This document shows positions 1 through 7,986 of a stretch of 64,000 nt of DNA, piece after piece. This DNA is from DASRAJ01 sp035638255 (GTDB taxonomy: Bacteria > Bacteroidota > Bacteroidia > Chitinophagales > UBA10324). Under the pieces are notes generated by a model. The model was not told where the DNA came from. It did no database searches and saw only the letters and a program-made list of their open reading frames with translations. The position numbers and the translations under genes were made by a program. The first letter of the stretch is position 1; the number at the start of each line of letters is the position of its first letter. The stretch is from NCBI GenBank assembly GCA_035638255.1, contig DASRAJ010000055.1, forward strand, positions 19,563-83,562. Reading direction: 5' to 3'.

Positions 1-2
1 CA

Positions 3-1460
3 GTATGTTCCTCTTTTAGATTAGATCATGAAGGCAACGTGTTTGCCACGGGTTACTTTTCGAATAAAGTGGACTTTGATCCGGGTCCTGATACAAATGC
101 TCTTAATGCCGGGAGTAGCATTGATATTTTCATTGCAAAATACAATGCTAACGGAGAATATGTTTGGGCAAAAAGAATCGGAAGTTATCTTAATGACTAT
201 TCTAATTCAATCCAATTGGATGATGCAAGTAATATTTACATCACGGGATCTTATTCTGACACTGTTGATTTTGAACCGGGGGCAGGTACTGCCTTTCTTT
301 ATCCTGAGGGTTTTGGAAACGGAGCGGGAGATATTTTTATAGCCAGTTATGATTCATCCGGTCACTACATCTGGGCAAAGGGAGTTGGCGGAAATGATGG
401 TGGTGATGAGGGCTACTATGTATGTTTAGATGACTCTGATAATGTTTATGCAGGAGGAATTTTCATTGGAACCGTTGATTTTGATCCGGGTGCCGGCATT
501 GATAATCACACAGCATCCCCATTTTATTATGGCTCTATTTTTTTTACTAAGTATGATGCTTCAGGAAATTTTAAATGGGCAAAAACTCTGGGTGGTAATG
601 GAGGAGAGAATTTACATTGCATGCAGGTGAAATCCAGCGGCGACTCAACAAATATTTATTTGTCAGGCGATATATATTTTACTACTGATTTTGATCCCGG
701 ACCTGATACTGCTGATTTATCTTCGGGCAGTAATTTCAGTAATACAATATTCATTGCTAAATACAGTGGTAATGGCAACTACATGTGGGCTAAAGGAATT
801 CAGTCTGTTGGTTATTACGGATACAGCGGCTACAATTCAATCCAGGTTGACAGCTTTGAAAATATTTATCTCGCCGGTACATGCAAAGAGACATTTGATT
901 TTGATCCGGGAATAGGGTCAACTATTCTCAGCTCACCGGGGCTTTATCAATTTTATATCGCCAAATACAATTCTTCAGGAGACGTCTTATGGGCTACGGA
1001 GGATGGCGCGAAAGGATACCAGCTCTATCACAATTCTGTTTGTTTAGATGCTGCAAACAATCTTTATGTAACGAGTGGTTTTGCAGGTTCTGCTGACCTT
1101 GATCCGGGGATTGATTCTGCGATCTTTGTTGGAACCGGCAGTATTTCCGATCCTCCGGATATTTTCTTCGCAAAGTATTCTACTGCCATTCCAACAGAAA
1201 ATGCAGGCACTGACCAAAATAAGAATGGAATAAAAATCTTTCCAAATCCTGCCTCTGATAATTGCAAGATCACCTATTCCATTGAAGCAACTGCAAGACT
1301 TACGTTCACGGATGCATACGGGAGAGTGGTAAAACAGCTTATTCTCTATCCTGATCTCCACAACCAAGTTGTAGATGTTGATGATCTTCCCACAGGGATT
1401 TTTATTGTGCGATTACAATCCGGCAATCACTTTTGGTCGCAAAAGATGGTGAAGGAATAA
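3..1460 (+). CDS. T9SS-secreted SBBP-type repeat protein, 5' end outside window
   Basis: The frame is open from the window edge (frame 3), so the N-terminus and signal peptide lie upstream. The GTG at 39 is only an internal codon. The visible part carries about six repeats of 60-70 residues, each with a DFDPG-like motif (VDFDPG, VDFEPG, TDFDPG, FDFDPG, ADLDPG) and a partner strand of the type IFIAKYNANGEYVWAK. This is the pattern of SBBP beta-propeller repeats. The last 75 or so residues (from KIFPNPAS to QKMVKE) are a type A T9SS sorting domain, so the protein should be exported through the outer membrane and released or anchored at the surface. The ligand is unknown; an adhesin or matrix role is only an inference. 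Confidence 0.85.
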   Translation, partial: VCSSFRLDHEGNVFATGYFSNKVDFDPGPDTNALNAGSSIDIFIAKYNANGEYVWAKRIGSYLNDYSNSIQLDDASNIYITGSYSDTVDFEPGAGTAFLYPEGFGNGAGDIFIASYDSSGHYIWAKGVGGNDGGDEGYYVCLDDSDNVYAGGIFIGTVDFDPGAGIDNHTASPFYYGSIFFTKYDASGNFKWAKTLGGNGGENLHCMQVKSSGDSTNIYLSGDIYFTTDFDPGPDTADLSSGSNFSNTIFIAKYSGNGNYMWAKGIQSVGYYGYSGYNSIQVDSFENIYLAGTCKETFDFDPGIGSTILSSPGLYQFYIAKYNSSGDVLWATEDGAKGYQLYHNSVCLDAANNLYVTSGFAGSADLDPGIDSAIFVGTGSISDPPDIFFAKYSTAIPTENAGTDQNKNGIKIFPNPASDNCKITYSIEATARLTFTDAYGRVVKQLILYPDLHNQVVDVDDLPTGIFIVRLQSGNHFWSQKMVKE

Positions 1461-1467
1461 AAATTTT

Positions 1468-1572
1468 CTACAGCTCCGCATAGATGTTGAAAGCTTTCTT
1501 CCCTGAAACTTTCTTATTCATCTGCCTGTTTCCACCTTTGGCCAAATGACTTCTATGGGTTTTTTCTTTACC
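1468..1572 (-). other. unrecognised 34-codon open stretch, possible gene remnant
   Basis: This stop-to-stop stretch lies in the 153-nt gap after the preceding T9SS gene. Its translation is strongly basic and protein-like, ending NKKVSGKKAFNIYAEL before a TAG. The only ATG starts a 17-residue tail; a TTG would give 25 residues. I do not recognise the family. It may be the tail of a decayed gene, a very small basic protein, or chance. The rest of the gap holds only a weak promoter-like TATCTTTA before the next gene. Confidence 0.2.
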
Positions 1573-1613
1573 TCACAAAAATTAATCTTGCTTCACTGAA
1601 GTATCTTTACTGA

Positions 1614-2450
1614 ATGATGGATAAGCCGTCAATAAGAGTTGCAGTGCTTGACATGTACAACCGCCATCCCAACCAGGGAATGCGTGGAATCCGGAGCCTT
1701 CTTTATTTGGAATCGAAGAAGATTGATGCGCAGATTCGGTGGCATGTATTTGATGTCCGATCTGCTGAAGAACTCCCTGATGACAGCTATGACATTTATA
1801 TTTCTTCCGGCGGGCCCGGCAGTCCCTTAGAAAGCAATGATCTCTGGGAGAAAAAATATTTCCGGTTGATGGATCACCTCTGGAATTTCAATCTGAAAAA
1901 CCAGGAGAGAAAAAAACACGTCTTCTTCATTTGTCATTCCTTTCAACTGATATGCAGGCATTGGAATGTCGGGAAAGTGACGAAAAGACATCGCCCTGCA
2001 TTCGGGATTTTCCCTGTTCACAAAACAGAGGCGGGCCTGGAAGAGCCACTCTTTGAAAATTTACCGGAACCATTTTATGCCACTGACTCCCGCGAGTACC
2101 AGGTGATTCAACCCAATACGGCGCTCCTTGATGTGGAGGGATTTAAGATTCTTGCACTGGAAAAAATTCGCCCGCATGTGCAGCTCGAGCGCGCACTCAT
2201 GGCTGTTCGATTCTCGGATGAATTCATAGGTACGCAATTTCACCCTGAGGCCGATCCGCATGGAATGATTCGCTACTTCACACAGCCGGATAAAAAGGAA
2301 GCGATCATTAAAAACTATGGTGAGGAAAAATATTATAAGATGATTGATATGCTCGATGATCCGGAGAAAATTGTGCTCACGCAGAAAACTGTGCTTCCTA
2401 CTTTTTTGAGAATTGCGTTTGATAGAGTATTGCAGGCGGAGTACGTATAG
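1614..2450 (+). CDS. class I glutamine amidotransferase-like protein (GMP synthase glutaminase type)
   Basis: The 278-residue protein has the class I amidotransferase layout. An oxyanion-type SSGGPGSP turn lies near residue 65, the nucleophile cysteine is in FFICHSFQL near residue 108, and a His-Glu pair sits in GTQFHPEAD near residue 213. Such domains release ammonia from glutamine and pass it to a partner. There is no synthetase domain in the same chain, so it is not GuaA itself. The gene two positions downstream (3019) is ATP-grasp-like, suggesting an amide- or peptide-forming pair, although a toxin-antitoxin module separates them. The C-terminal 60 residues are extra and unassigned. Substrate unknown. 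Confidence 0.8.
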   Translation: MMDKPSIRVAVLDMYNRHPNQGMRGIRSLLYLESKKIDAQIRWHVFDVRSAEELPDDSYDIYISSGGPGSPLESNDLWEKKYFRLMDHLWNFNLKNQERKKHVFFICHSFQLICRHWNVGKVTKRHRPAFGIFPVHKTEAGLEEPLFENLPEPFYATDSREYQVIQPNTALLDVEGFKILALEKIRPHVQLERALMAVRFSDEFIGTQFHPEADPHGMIRYFTQPDKKEAIIKNYGEEKYYKMIDMLDDPEKIVLTQKTVLPTFLRIAFDRVLQAEYV

Positions 2451-2497
2451 CTTGAAATTGTTCCATTCATTTTTTTAACTTTAACCAAAACTGAAAT

Positions 2498-2695
2498 ATG
2501 TCATCATTGCTTGTAACAGTAAAAAATAAGAAGGAAGAAGCATTCGTGAATGAACTGCTCACCAAACTTGGAATTGCTACACACAGACTTTCGACAGAAG
2601 AAAAAGAAGATCTTGGGCTTTCTATTTTGATGAAACAAGCTGACCGCAAAAAAAAAGTTTCTGAGAGCGAAATCATGAAAAAACTTCACAGCTAA
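2498..2695 (+). CDS. small antitoxin candidate of RelE-type module
   Basis: This 65-residue charged protein lies 11 nt before a RelE/ParE-type toxin gene on the same strand, the usual antitoxin-first order. It resembles short Bacteroidota antitoxins that begin with a strand (SSLLVTVKNKKEEAFVNELL) and end in a Lys/Glu-rich helical tail (RKKKVSESEIMKKLHS). No classical DNA-binding domain is obvious. The role is inferred from position and size. A near-consensus promoter (TAACTTTA) lies just upstream. Confidence 0.6.
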   Translation: MSSLLVTVKNKKEEAFVNELLTKLGIATHRLSTEEKEDLGLSILMKQADRKKKVSESEIMKKLHS

Positions 2696-2706
2696 ATTTC
2701 TCTCAT

Positions 2707-2973
2707 GTGAAGGTTGAATATCTTGAAAAGTTTTCACGGGACCTTAATAAAATTACTGATAAGAAAGTAAAGGCATCGGTGTCACAAATAATTGAAGAGC
2801 TGAAAGTTGCTCCTTCACCTGACCAGATTCGAAACTTGAAAAAACTTCATGGAGTTAAGAATGCGTATAGAATAAGAACCGGTGATTACAGAATAGGAAT
2901 CTTCATTGAACAGGATAAAATCGAGCTTGCCCGAATTGCAAATCGTAAAGAGATATATCGGTTGTTTCCCTGA
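2707..2973 (+). CDS. RelE/ParE family toxin
   Basis: The 88-residue protein has the RelE/ParE plan: N-terminal YLEKFSRDLNKI helix, a central NLKKLHGVKNAYRIRTGDYRIGIFIE stretch of strands (positions 45-70) and a C-terminal RIANRKEIYRLFP. The arginines of the YRIRxGDYRIG motif and the final IYR-F are typical of ribosome-dependent mRNA interferases of this superfamily. It starts with GTG at 2707, because the overlapping ATG at 2705 is followed at once by TGA. Together with the preceding gene it forms a type II toxin-antitoxin pair placed between the amidotransferase and ATP-grasp genes. Whether the target is ribosome or gyrase cannot be told here. Confidence 0.8.
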   Translation: MKVEYLEKFSRDLNKITDKKVKASVSQIIEELKVAPSPDQIRNLKKLHGVKNAYRIRTGDYRIGIFIEQDKIELARIANRKEIYRLFP

Positions 2974-3018
2974 GCAGCTATGTCCGTACTTCTTTTTTCC
3001 AAGGAATAAATTTGCCTA

Positions 3019-4212
3019 ATGATTTCTATTTATCGCGATCAATATAACGCCGATTTTTCAGAAGAGAAATATCAAAATTTTCTTCATGATCTTAATGCTG
3101 AAGCAGGCTATCATATTGACTTTCGCATTGCAGAAACACCACTCTTTGTTCCTAAAGAATTTTCTGAAAAACTCTTCAGGGCGAGTGATGAAATTCTGAA
3201 ACAACTGACAAGTGAAGAATATTTTCACCAATCCGCTTCGGCAATTCCTTCTCAACTGAATGTTCCGCACGAATCAAAGAAACCGACAACTATTGCATTG
3301 GATTTTGCCGTTTGCAAAAATGAAAGCGGTGAGTTGCTCCCGCAGTTGATCGAGTTGCAGGCCTTTCCTTCCCTGTTCGGTTATCAGCATTGGCTGGCAA
3401 AAAAATACCGTGAGCATTTTACGATTCCTGATACAGTGGACCACTTATTCAGCGGATTAAATCAGGACTCCTACATTACAATGCTTCGTGAGTGGATTGT
3501 GGCTAATGAAAATCCTGAGAACGTGGTGCTCCTCGAGATTGAGCCCGAGAAGCAAAAGACCCGGGTAGATTTTGAGCTTACAAAAAAATATCTCGGGATA
3601 AACTACCTGTGCATCAGCAAAGTGATTCGGGAAGGAAGAAAACTTTTTTATGAAAAGGATGGAAGGAAAATTCCGATCACAAGAATTTACAATCGTGTGA
3701 TCTTCGACGAACTGGTGAAAAGAAAAGATCTGCAATGTCAGTTTCATCTTACTGAAGATGTGGATGTGCAGTGGGTGAGTCATCCGAATTGGTTTTTCCG
3801 CATCAGTAAGTTTTCACTTCCTTTTCTCGACAGCCGCTATGTTCCGAAAACAAATTTCCTGAATGAGCTAAAAGAAATTCCGGGTGATCTTGAGAATTAT
3901 GTTTTGAAACCGCTGTTCTCTTTTGCCGGCGCAGGAGTTTTCTTTGACGTTACAAAAGATATCGTTGACAGCATTAAAGATCGAAGCAATTACATTCTAC
4001 AGCGAAAAGTGAATTATGAACCCGTGTTACGTGCTCCCGATGGTACGGTGAAAACAGAAATCCGGATTCTCTTTCTGTGGCTTGATGAATTCGAAAAACC
4101 GAAGCCCGTGATCAGCGTCGTCCGATTGAGCAGGGGAAAAATGATTGGTGTCGATTTTAACAAGAACAAGACCTGGGTGGGAGGAAGCGTGGGATTTTTT
4201 GAAACAAATTGA
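3019..4212 (+). CDS. ATP-grasp-like ligase, uncharacterised
   Basis: I do not recognise a named family for this 397-residue protein. Its C-terminal third has features of an ATP-grasp fold: NYVLKPLFSFAGAGVFF (a lysine strand followed by a Gly-rich loop, near residue 295-310), YILQRKV and then TEIRILFLW, where the Glu and Arg could bind metal and phosphate. ATP-grasp enzymes join a carboxylate to an amine using ATP. The nearby class I amidotransferase would fit as ammonia supplier or linked step. No signal peptide; cytosolic. The assignment rests on motif reading only and needs profile search; a non-catalytic member is possible. Confidence 0.55.
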   Translation: MISIYRDQYNADFSEEKYQNFLHDLNAEAGYHIDFRIAETPLFVPKEFSEKLFRASDEILKQLTSEEYFHQSASAIPSQLNVPHESKKPTTIALDFAVCKNESGELLPQLIELQAFPSLFGYQHWLAKKYREHFTIPDTVDHLFSGLNQDSYITMLREWIVANENPENVVLLEIEPEKQKTRVDFELTKKYLGINYLCISKVIREGRKLFYEKDGRKIPITRIYNRVIFDELVKRKDLQCQFHLTEDVDVQWVSHPNWFFRISKFSLPFLDSRYVPKTNFLNELKEIPGDLENYVLKPLFSFAGAGVFFDVTKDIVDSIKDRSNYILQRKVNYEPVLRAPDGTVKTEIRILFLWLDEFEKPKPVISVVRLSRGKMIGVDFNKNKTWVGGSVGFFETN

Positions 4213-4255
4213 GCCGGAGTTTTTTATTTTCTGTCAATTAGATTTTTCACTGCTG

Positions 4256-4263
4256 TACTTTTG
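4256..4263 (+). promoter_or_regulatory. candidate Bacteroidota promoter (TACTTTTG)
   Basis: The -7 element TACTTTTG matches TAnnTTTG and lies 18 nt before the ATG at 4282. A T-rich stretch around 4240-4247 could serve as the weak -33 region. It would drive the thioredoxin-like gene and the overlapping cytochrome gene. Confidence 0.45.
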
Positions 4264-4281
4264 AACTTTCACCTTGCTAAA

Positions 4282-4854
4282 ATGAAACTGCTGCATCTTT
4301 TCCTGGTCATTTTTTGTGTTTCAGTTATTGGAAGTTGTGCGAAGAAGCAAAAGCTGGATTTCAGCCTGCAGCTTCCAACAGTGGAACACCAAAAGTTTTC
4401 TTTCAGCGAATTGCAAAACAATAAAGCATCTATTATTCTTTTTCTGCAGCCCGAATGTCCATTCTGCAACTCGTATGGAAAAACACTCCGCTTACTTGAC
4501 AGCGTGTTTCAATCACAGCAAGTGAGAATGTACGGGGTGGTTGCGGGTAAATTTTATCCTGACAGTGAGATTGTTTCTTATAAGGAAAAATTTCAGTTGC
4601 AGTTTCCGTTTCTTCTTGATCCTGATTTTGTGCTTAAGAAAGATCTCAAGGCATCAGTAACGCCGCAGGCATATTTGGTTGATGCAAAAGGAAACGTGAT
4701 CTATCACGGGATGATTGACAATTGGGGATATGAAATCGGAAAAGCCCGTGCTCATGCCACGGAGTTTTATCTCACGGAAGCGGTGAATAATTTTCTTGCA
4801 GGCAAACCGATTGCAAGTGATTCAACAAAAGCTGTGGGATGTTACATTCAATGA
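4282..4854 (+). CDS. thioredoxin-fold lipoprotein with PxCPFC active site
   Basis: The start is taken at ATG 4282 rather than TTG 4261, because it gives a clean lipoprotein signal: MKLLHLF, a hydrophobic core, and lipobox VIGSC with Cys about residue 19. The rest is a thioredoxin/AhpC-type fold: SIILFLQPECPFCNSY carries the CxxC redox pair near residues 57-60, and a cis-proline region lies at SVTPQAYLVDAKGNVIYHG. It probably faces the periplasm and handles disulfides or peroxide, perhaps for the c-type cytochrome encoded next. Its stop codon overlaps the next start (ATGA), so the two are translationally coupled. Confidence 0.8.
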   Translation: MKLLHLFLVIFCVSVIGSCAKKQKLDFSLQLPTVEHQKFSFSELQNNKASIILFLQPECPFCNSYGKTLRLLDSVFQSQQVRMYGVVAGKFYPDSEIVSYKEKFQLQFPFLLDPDFVLKKDLKASVTPQAYLVDAKGNVIYHGMIDNWGYEIGKARAHATEFYLTEAVNNFLAGKPIASDSTKAVGCYIQ

Positions 4855-6293
4855 AAAGCCCCCGCACAACCGCTGATGGAGTTTTCCCGAAAAGATTTCC
4901 GAAAAAATCGGGACGAGCGGAACAGGTCAACCGCCGTCAGGATTTGCGACTCGCCATCGGTGCAATCATTTTTTCCATCGGTGTAATCATCTTCTCTTCC
5001 TGCCAACCAAAAAAGCAAATCTCTTTCGCTGCTGACGTTGCGCCAATCATCTATCAGCATTGCAGCAACTGCCATCATCCCGGAACTGCGGCACCGTTTA
5101 ACCTGCTCACATTTCAGGATGCAGCGAAACGATCACTCACCATCAAAGCAGTCATTGATAAACACATCATGCCGCCATGGCCGGCTGACCCGTCGTACTC
5201 ACACTTCTGTGATGAAAATTTTTTGAGCCGGGAAGAAATTCAAACGATTGATCATTGGGTTGATCAAGGCTCATTGCCGGGTGATCTTACCAAAGTTCCA
5301 GCCGTCCCTTCATTTCCGAAAGGCTCACTGATTGGGACTCCCGACCTCACTTTGCATATCAAACCATTTTTGGTGAAGGGAGATAACACCGATCGTTTTA
5401 TGGTGATGAAAATTCCATTTGAACTGCCGCGTGACACGTTCATACGCGCTATAGAATTTGTGCCGGGTTGCAAATATATCCATCATGTGAATGGTCATTT
5501 GATTTGCTTTGATGACAGGAAGAAGAAAGATGTTTTTGATGGTGATTATGTGCTCGACACTAAAGATGAAACGCGCGATGACGTGCTGAAGAAAATGCAA
5601 CTGCTCAATGACGATGGATCAAATCCGAGAAAAGAATTATCGGCAACGAATTATTTACCGGGAGTTTTCGGAACCATTTACCCTGAAGGCATCGGGGGAT
5701 TCTTCACAACGAAAGAAAATCTTGTTTACCTCAACGACATTCACTATGGCCCTTCTTCCGAAGATGTGCTCGATACATCTTATGTGAATATTTTCTTCAG
5801 CAACAAACCGCCGGTGCGCCCCACGAAGGAAATTCAACTCGGAACGCTCGGTGTGAGTGATATCATTCCACCCCTGGTGATCCAACCCGACACCGTGATG
5901 ACTTTTGTGACGCGTGCAAAAATTCTGAATGACATTTCATTGCTTACTATAAATCCTCACATGCACCTTCTTGGAAAATCTTTTCTTGCTTATGCAATAG
6001 AACCAAACGGAGATACTATTCCTCTCATCCGAATCCGCAACTGGGATTTTCGCTGGCAATATTTTTACACCTATAAAAAAATGCTGCACATTCCTGCGGG
6101 ATCCATTATTGAAGTAGTGGCTGTGATGGACAACACCCTGAGTAATCCAAACAATCCGAATCATCCGCCGAAGCAAGTGGAAGGAAGAAATGGAAGCATG
6201 AGGAGTTCTGATGAGATGCTGCAATTCATCATGACGTTTTTGCCATATCAGGCGGGAGATGAGAATATCAGTTTAGAGATTTCGGAGCCATAA
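4851..6293 (+). CDS. cytochrome c / type II copper monooxygenase fusion lipoprotein
   Basis: From ATG 4851 the protein has 480 residues. One CSNCH heme c site lies near residue 71. The remainder carries every copper ligand expected of a PHM/DBM-type ascorbate-dependent monooxygenase: IHHVNGH (His-His) near 210, a single His in IHYGP near 300, HMH near 368 and a Met in DEMLQF near 455. The heme may deliver electrons to the copper site. The first 31 codons look like intergenic repeat sequence. A TTG at 4944 would give a normal lipoprotein signal (MRLAIGAIIF...FSSC), so the true start is uncertain. Substrate unknown. Confidence 0.82.
   Translation: MKSPRTTADGVFPKRFPKKSGRAEQVNRRQDLRLAIGAIIFSIGVIIFSSCQPKKQISFAADVAPIIYQHCSNCHHPGTAAPFNLLTFQDAAKRSLTIKAVIDKHIMPPWPADPSYSHFCDENFLSREEIQTIDHWVDQGSLPGDLTKVPAVPSFPKGSLIGTPDLTLHIKPFLVKGDNTDRFMVMKIPFELPRDTFIRAIEFVPGCKYIHHVNGHLICFDDRKKKDVFDGDYVLDTKDETRDDVLKKMQLLNDDGSNPRKELSATNYLPGVFGTIYPEGIGGFFTTKENLVYLNDIHYGPSSEDVLDTSYVNIFFSNKPPVRPTKEIQLGTLGVSDIIPPLVIQPDTVMTFVTRAKILNDISLLTINPHMHLLGKSFLAYAIEPNGDTIPLIRIRNWDFRWQYFYTYKKMLHIPAGSIIEVVAVMDNTLSNPNNPNHPPKQVEGRNGSMRSSDEMLQFIMTFLPYQAGDENISLEISEP
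4955..4996 (+). repeat. 21-nt tandem duplication in signal-peptide coding region
   Basis: Two adjacent copies of a 21-nt unit beginning catcggtg encode the parallel peptides AIGAIIF and SIGVIIF in the hydrophobic core. The copies differ at a few bases. The duplication lengthens the signal peptide in frame. Confidence 0.6.
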
Positions 6294-6317
6294 TTTTTTC
6301 AAGGTTGCTCTAAAAGA

Positions 6318-6797
6318 TTATTTACCGAATGATGATAAACCAACAGCCATTCCAATGCCCACAGCAATTAATATGAGCGCATAAAAACCAATTACGACAA
6401 GGGTCATTATTCCAAAGAACTTAAAACAGGATTTTAAATTACTGAGTGAATGTTTGAGAAGAATCTGATCATGTCTCAGTAAAGCGTTTTTCATTTTTGT
6501 CGCGAAGTTCAAAAGGTAGTAGCACGGAAAAAAGTAAAGCAGTGCAAGCAGCAAATAGATTATTGTGAACATTATTCCCACACCTTGCATTGGAAAAGGA
6601 GTACCGGACAAGTTAGGAATGGATGACAATACGGAGTTCATAAAGAACGCTAAAACCACGATCAATCCACAAAACACTAAGCCTACGATCGCAAGAAATT
6701 TTGCCCAACCAGCAGTTTCTTTCAGGTACGCGGCTTCCTCACTATCAATCTCCAAATGAGAAGATGGCATCATCGGTTCAGAAATGATTGTTTCCAT
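6318..6797 (-). CDS. DUF5362-like small membrane protein
   Basis: The start is taken at ATG 6797 (METIIS), six codons into the longest frame. The 159-residue protein has a polar N-terminus (EEAAYLKETAGWAKF) followed by three or more hydrophobic segments: AIVGLVFCGLIVVLAFF, IMFTIIYLLLALLYFFPCYYLL and FFGIMTLVVIGFYALILIAV. The order WAKFLAIVGLVFCGL, Tyr-rich PCYYLL and FATKMKNAL resembles DUF5362 proteins common in Bacteroidota, whose function is unknown. It is divergent from the heme A synthase gene, with about 100 nt between them. The family call is from memory of the pattern. Confidence 0.6.
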   Translation of the reverse strand: METIISEPMMPSSHLEIDSEEAAYLKETAGWAKFLAIVGLVFCGLIVVLAFFMNSVLSSIPNLSGTPFPMQGVGIMFTIIYLLLALLYFFPCYYLLNFATKMKNALLRHDQILLKHSLSNLKSCFKFFGIMTLVVIGFYALILIAVGIGMAVGLSSFGK

Positions 6798-6881
6798 ATT
6801 GAAAAATTTTATCACAAGGTAAACATTGGTTATGAATTTTAATTACTTCTTTCTTTTGTGAAGAGCCATTTTTACGGATTG

Positions 6882-6889
6882 TATTTTTG
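6882..6889 (+). promoter_or_regulatory. candidate promoter of heme A synthase (TATTTTTG)
   Basis: TATTTTTG fits TAnnTTTG and lies 13 nt before ATG 6902. A TTTG at 6855-6858 is a candidate -33 element with 23 nt between them, at the long end of the expected range. Confidence 0.4.
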
Positions 6890-6901
6890 TGCGATAACAT
6901 C

Positions 6902-7981
6902 ATGAACTCAAGGGAAAGAAAACAAATCGGCTATTGGTTGTTGACCGGAGTATTTATGATCGTTATTCAGGTTATGCTCGGGGGAATCACCCGACTCACC
7001 GGCAGTGGTCTCTCCATCACGCAGTGGAATGTAATCATGGGAAGCATTCCTCCCACCAATCACGAGCAATGGCAACAGGCATTCGATCAATACAAGCAAT
7101 TTCCGCAGTATCAACTCATGAACAATGAGATAACACTCGATGGATTTAAAAATATTTTCTGGTGGGAATTCATTCACCGCCTGTGGGCGCGATTGTTCAT
7201 TCCTGTGTTTTTAATTCCGCTTGCATTTTTTCTCTGGAAGAAAATGATTTCAATGCAACTGCTGATAAAACTTGCAATAGCATTTGTTCTCGGCGGCTTG
7301 CAGGGGTTGGTGGGGTGGATCATGGTGGGCAGCGGATTGATCGACAAACCGTGGGTGAGCCCGATTGATTTGAGTGCGCATTTAATTCTTGCACTCGTTC
7401 TCTTATGTTATCTGCTTTGGCTTGCGCTCATGGTACTGAACCCTCCAGGGGAAGCGGCGGAAGTTGCTACAATGAAATCTCCCCTCATCATCATCATAGC
7501 GCTCATGGCGGTACAATTTTTTTTCGGTGGATTAATGGCAGGCACCCATGCTGCACTTTCATTTCCTACGTTCCCGAAGTTCGGGTCACAATGGATTCCT
7601 GAGAATCTGTTCTCACAATCGCCCTTCATCAGAAATTTTTTTGAAAACGTTGCCACCATTCAATTCATTCATCGCACTCTGGGTATGCTGATTGTGCTTG
7701 TTGCTTTCATCTTTTTTACGAGAGCAAAAGATAAACCCATGACAAATTTTTTCCGGCTGGCTCTTTCCTCTTTTCCTGTCATCGCATTTATGCAGATGGT
7801 GATTGGTGTTTTAACGATTGTCAATTCACTGGGAAGCATTCCAATAATTTACGGCGTCGCACACCAGATGAATGCGGTGTTGCTGTTAATTACTTCAATA
7901 GTATTGCTGTACCAGATTTCAACTGCAAGGAACCTTTCCCCTGAAAAAATTTTGTTTGAACAACAAACTATTTCTTCTTAA
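6902..7981 (+). CDS. ctaA: heme A synthase, COX15/CtaA family
   Basis: This integral membrane protein of about 359 residues oxidises the C8 methyl of heme O to give heme A for cytochrome aa3 oxidase. ATG 6902 is preferred to the TTG at 6887, which overlaps the promoter. The N-terminus reads IQVMLGGITRLTGSGLSITQWNVIMG, a family signature. About eight membrane segments are visible. The four heme-ligand histidines are present: EFIHRLWAR, DLSAHLILAL, QFIHRTLGM and YGVAHQMNAV. The length is normal for the COX15 branch. No oxidase genes adjoin it in the window. Confidence 0.95.
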   Translation: MNSRERKQIGYWLLTGVFMIVIQVMLGGITRLTGSGLSITQWNVIMGSIPPTNHEQWQQAFDQYKQFPQYQLMNNEITLDGFKNIFWWEFIHRLWARLFIPVFLIPLAFFLWKKMISMQLLIKLAIAFVLGGLQGLVGWIMVGSGLIDKPWVSPIDLSAHLILALVLLCYLLWLALMVLNPPGEAAEVATMKSPLIIIIALMAVQFFFGGLMAGTHAALSFPTFPKFGSQWIPENLFSQSPFIRNFFENVATIQFIHRTLGMLIVLVAFIFFTRAKDKPMTNFFRLALSSFPVIAFMQMVIGVLTIVNSLGSIPIIYGVAHQMNAVLLLITSIVLLYQISTARNLSPEKILFEQQTISS

Positions 7982-7986
7982 AATAT

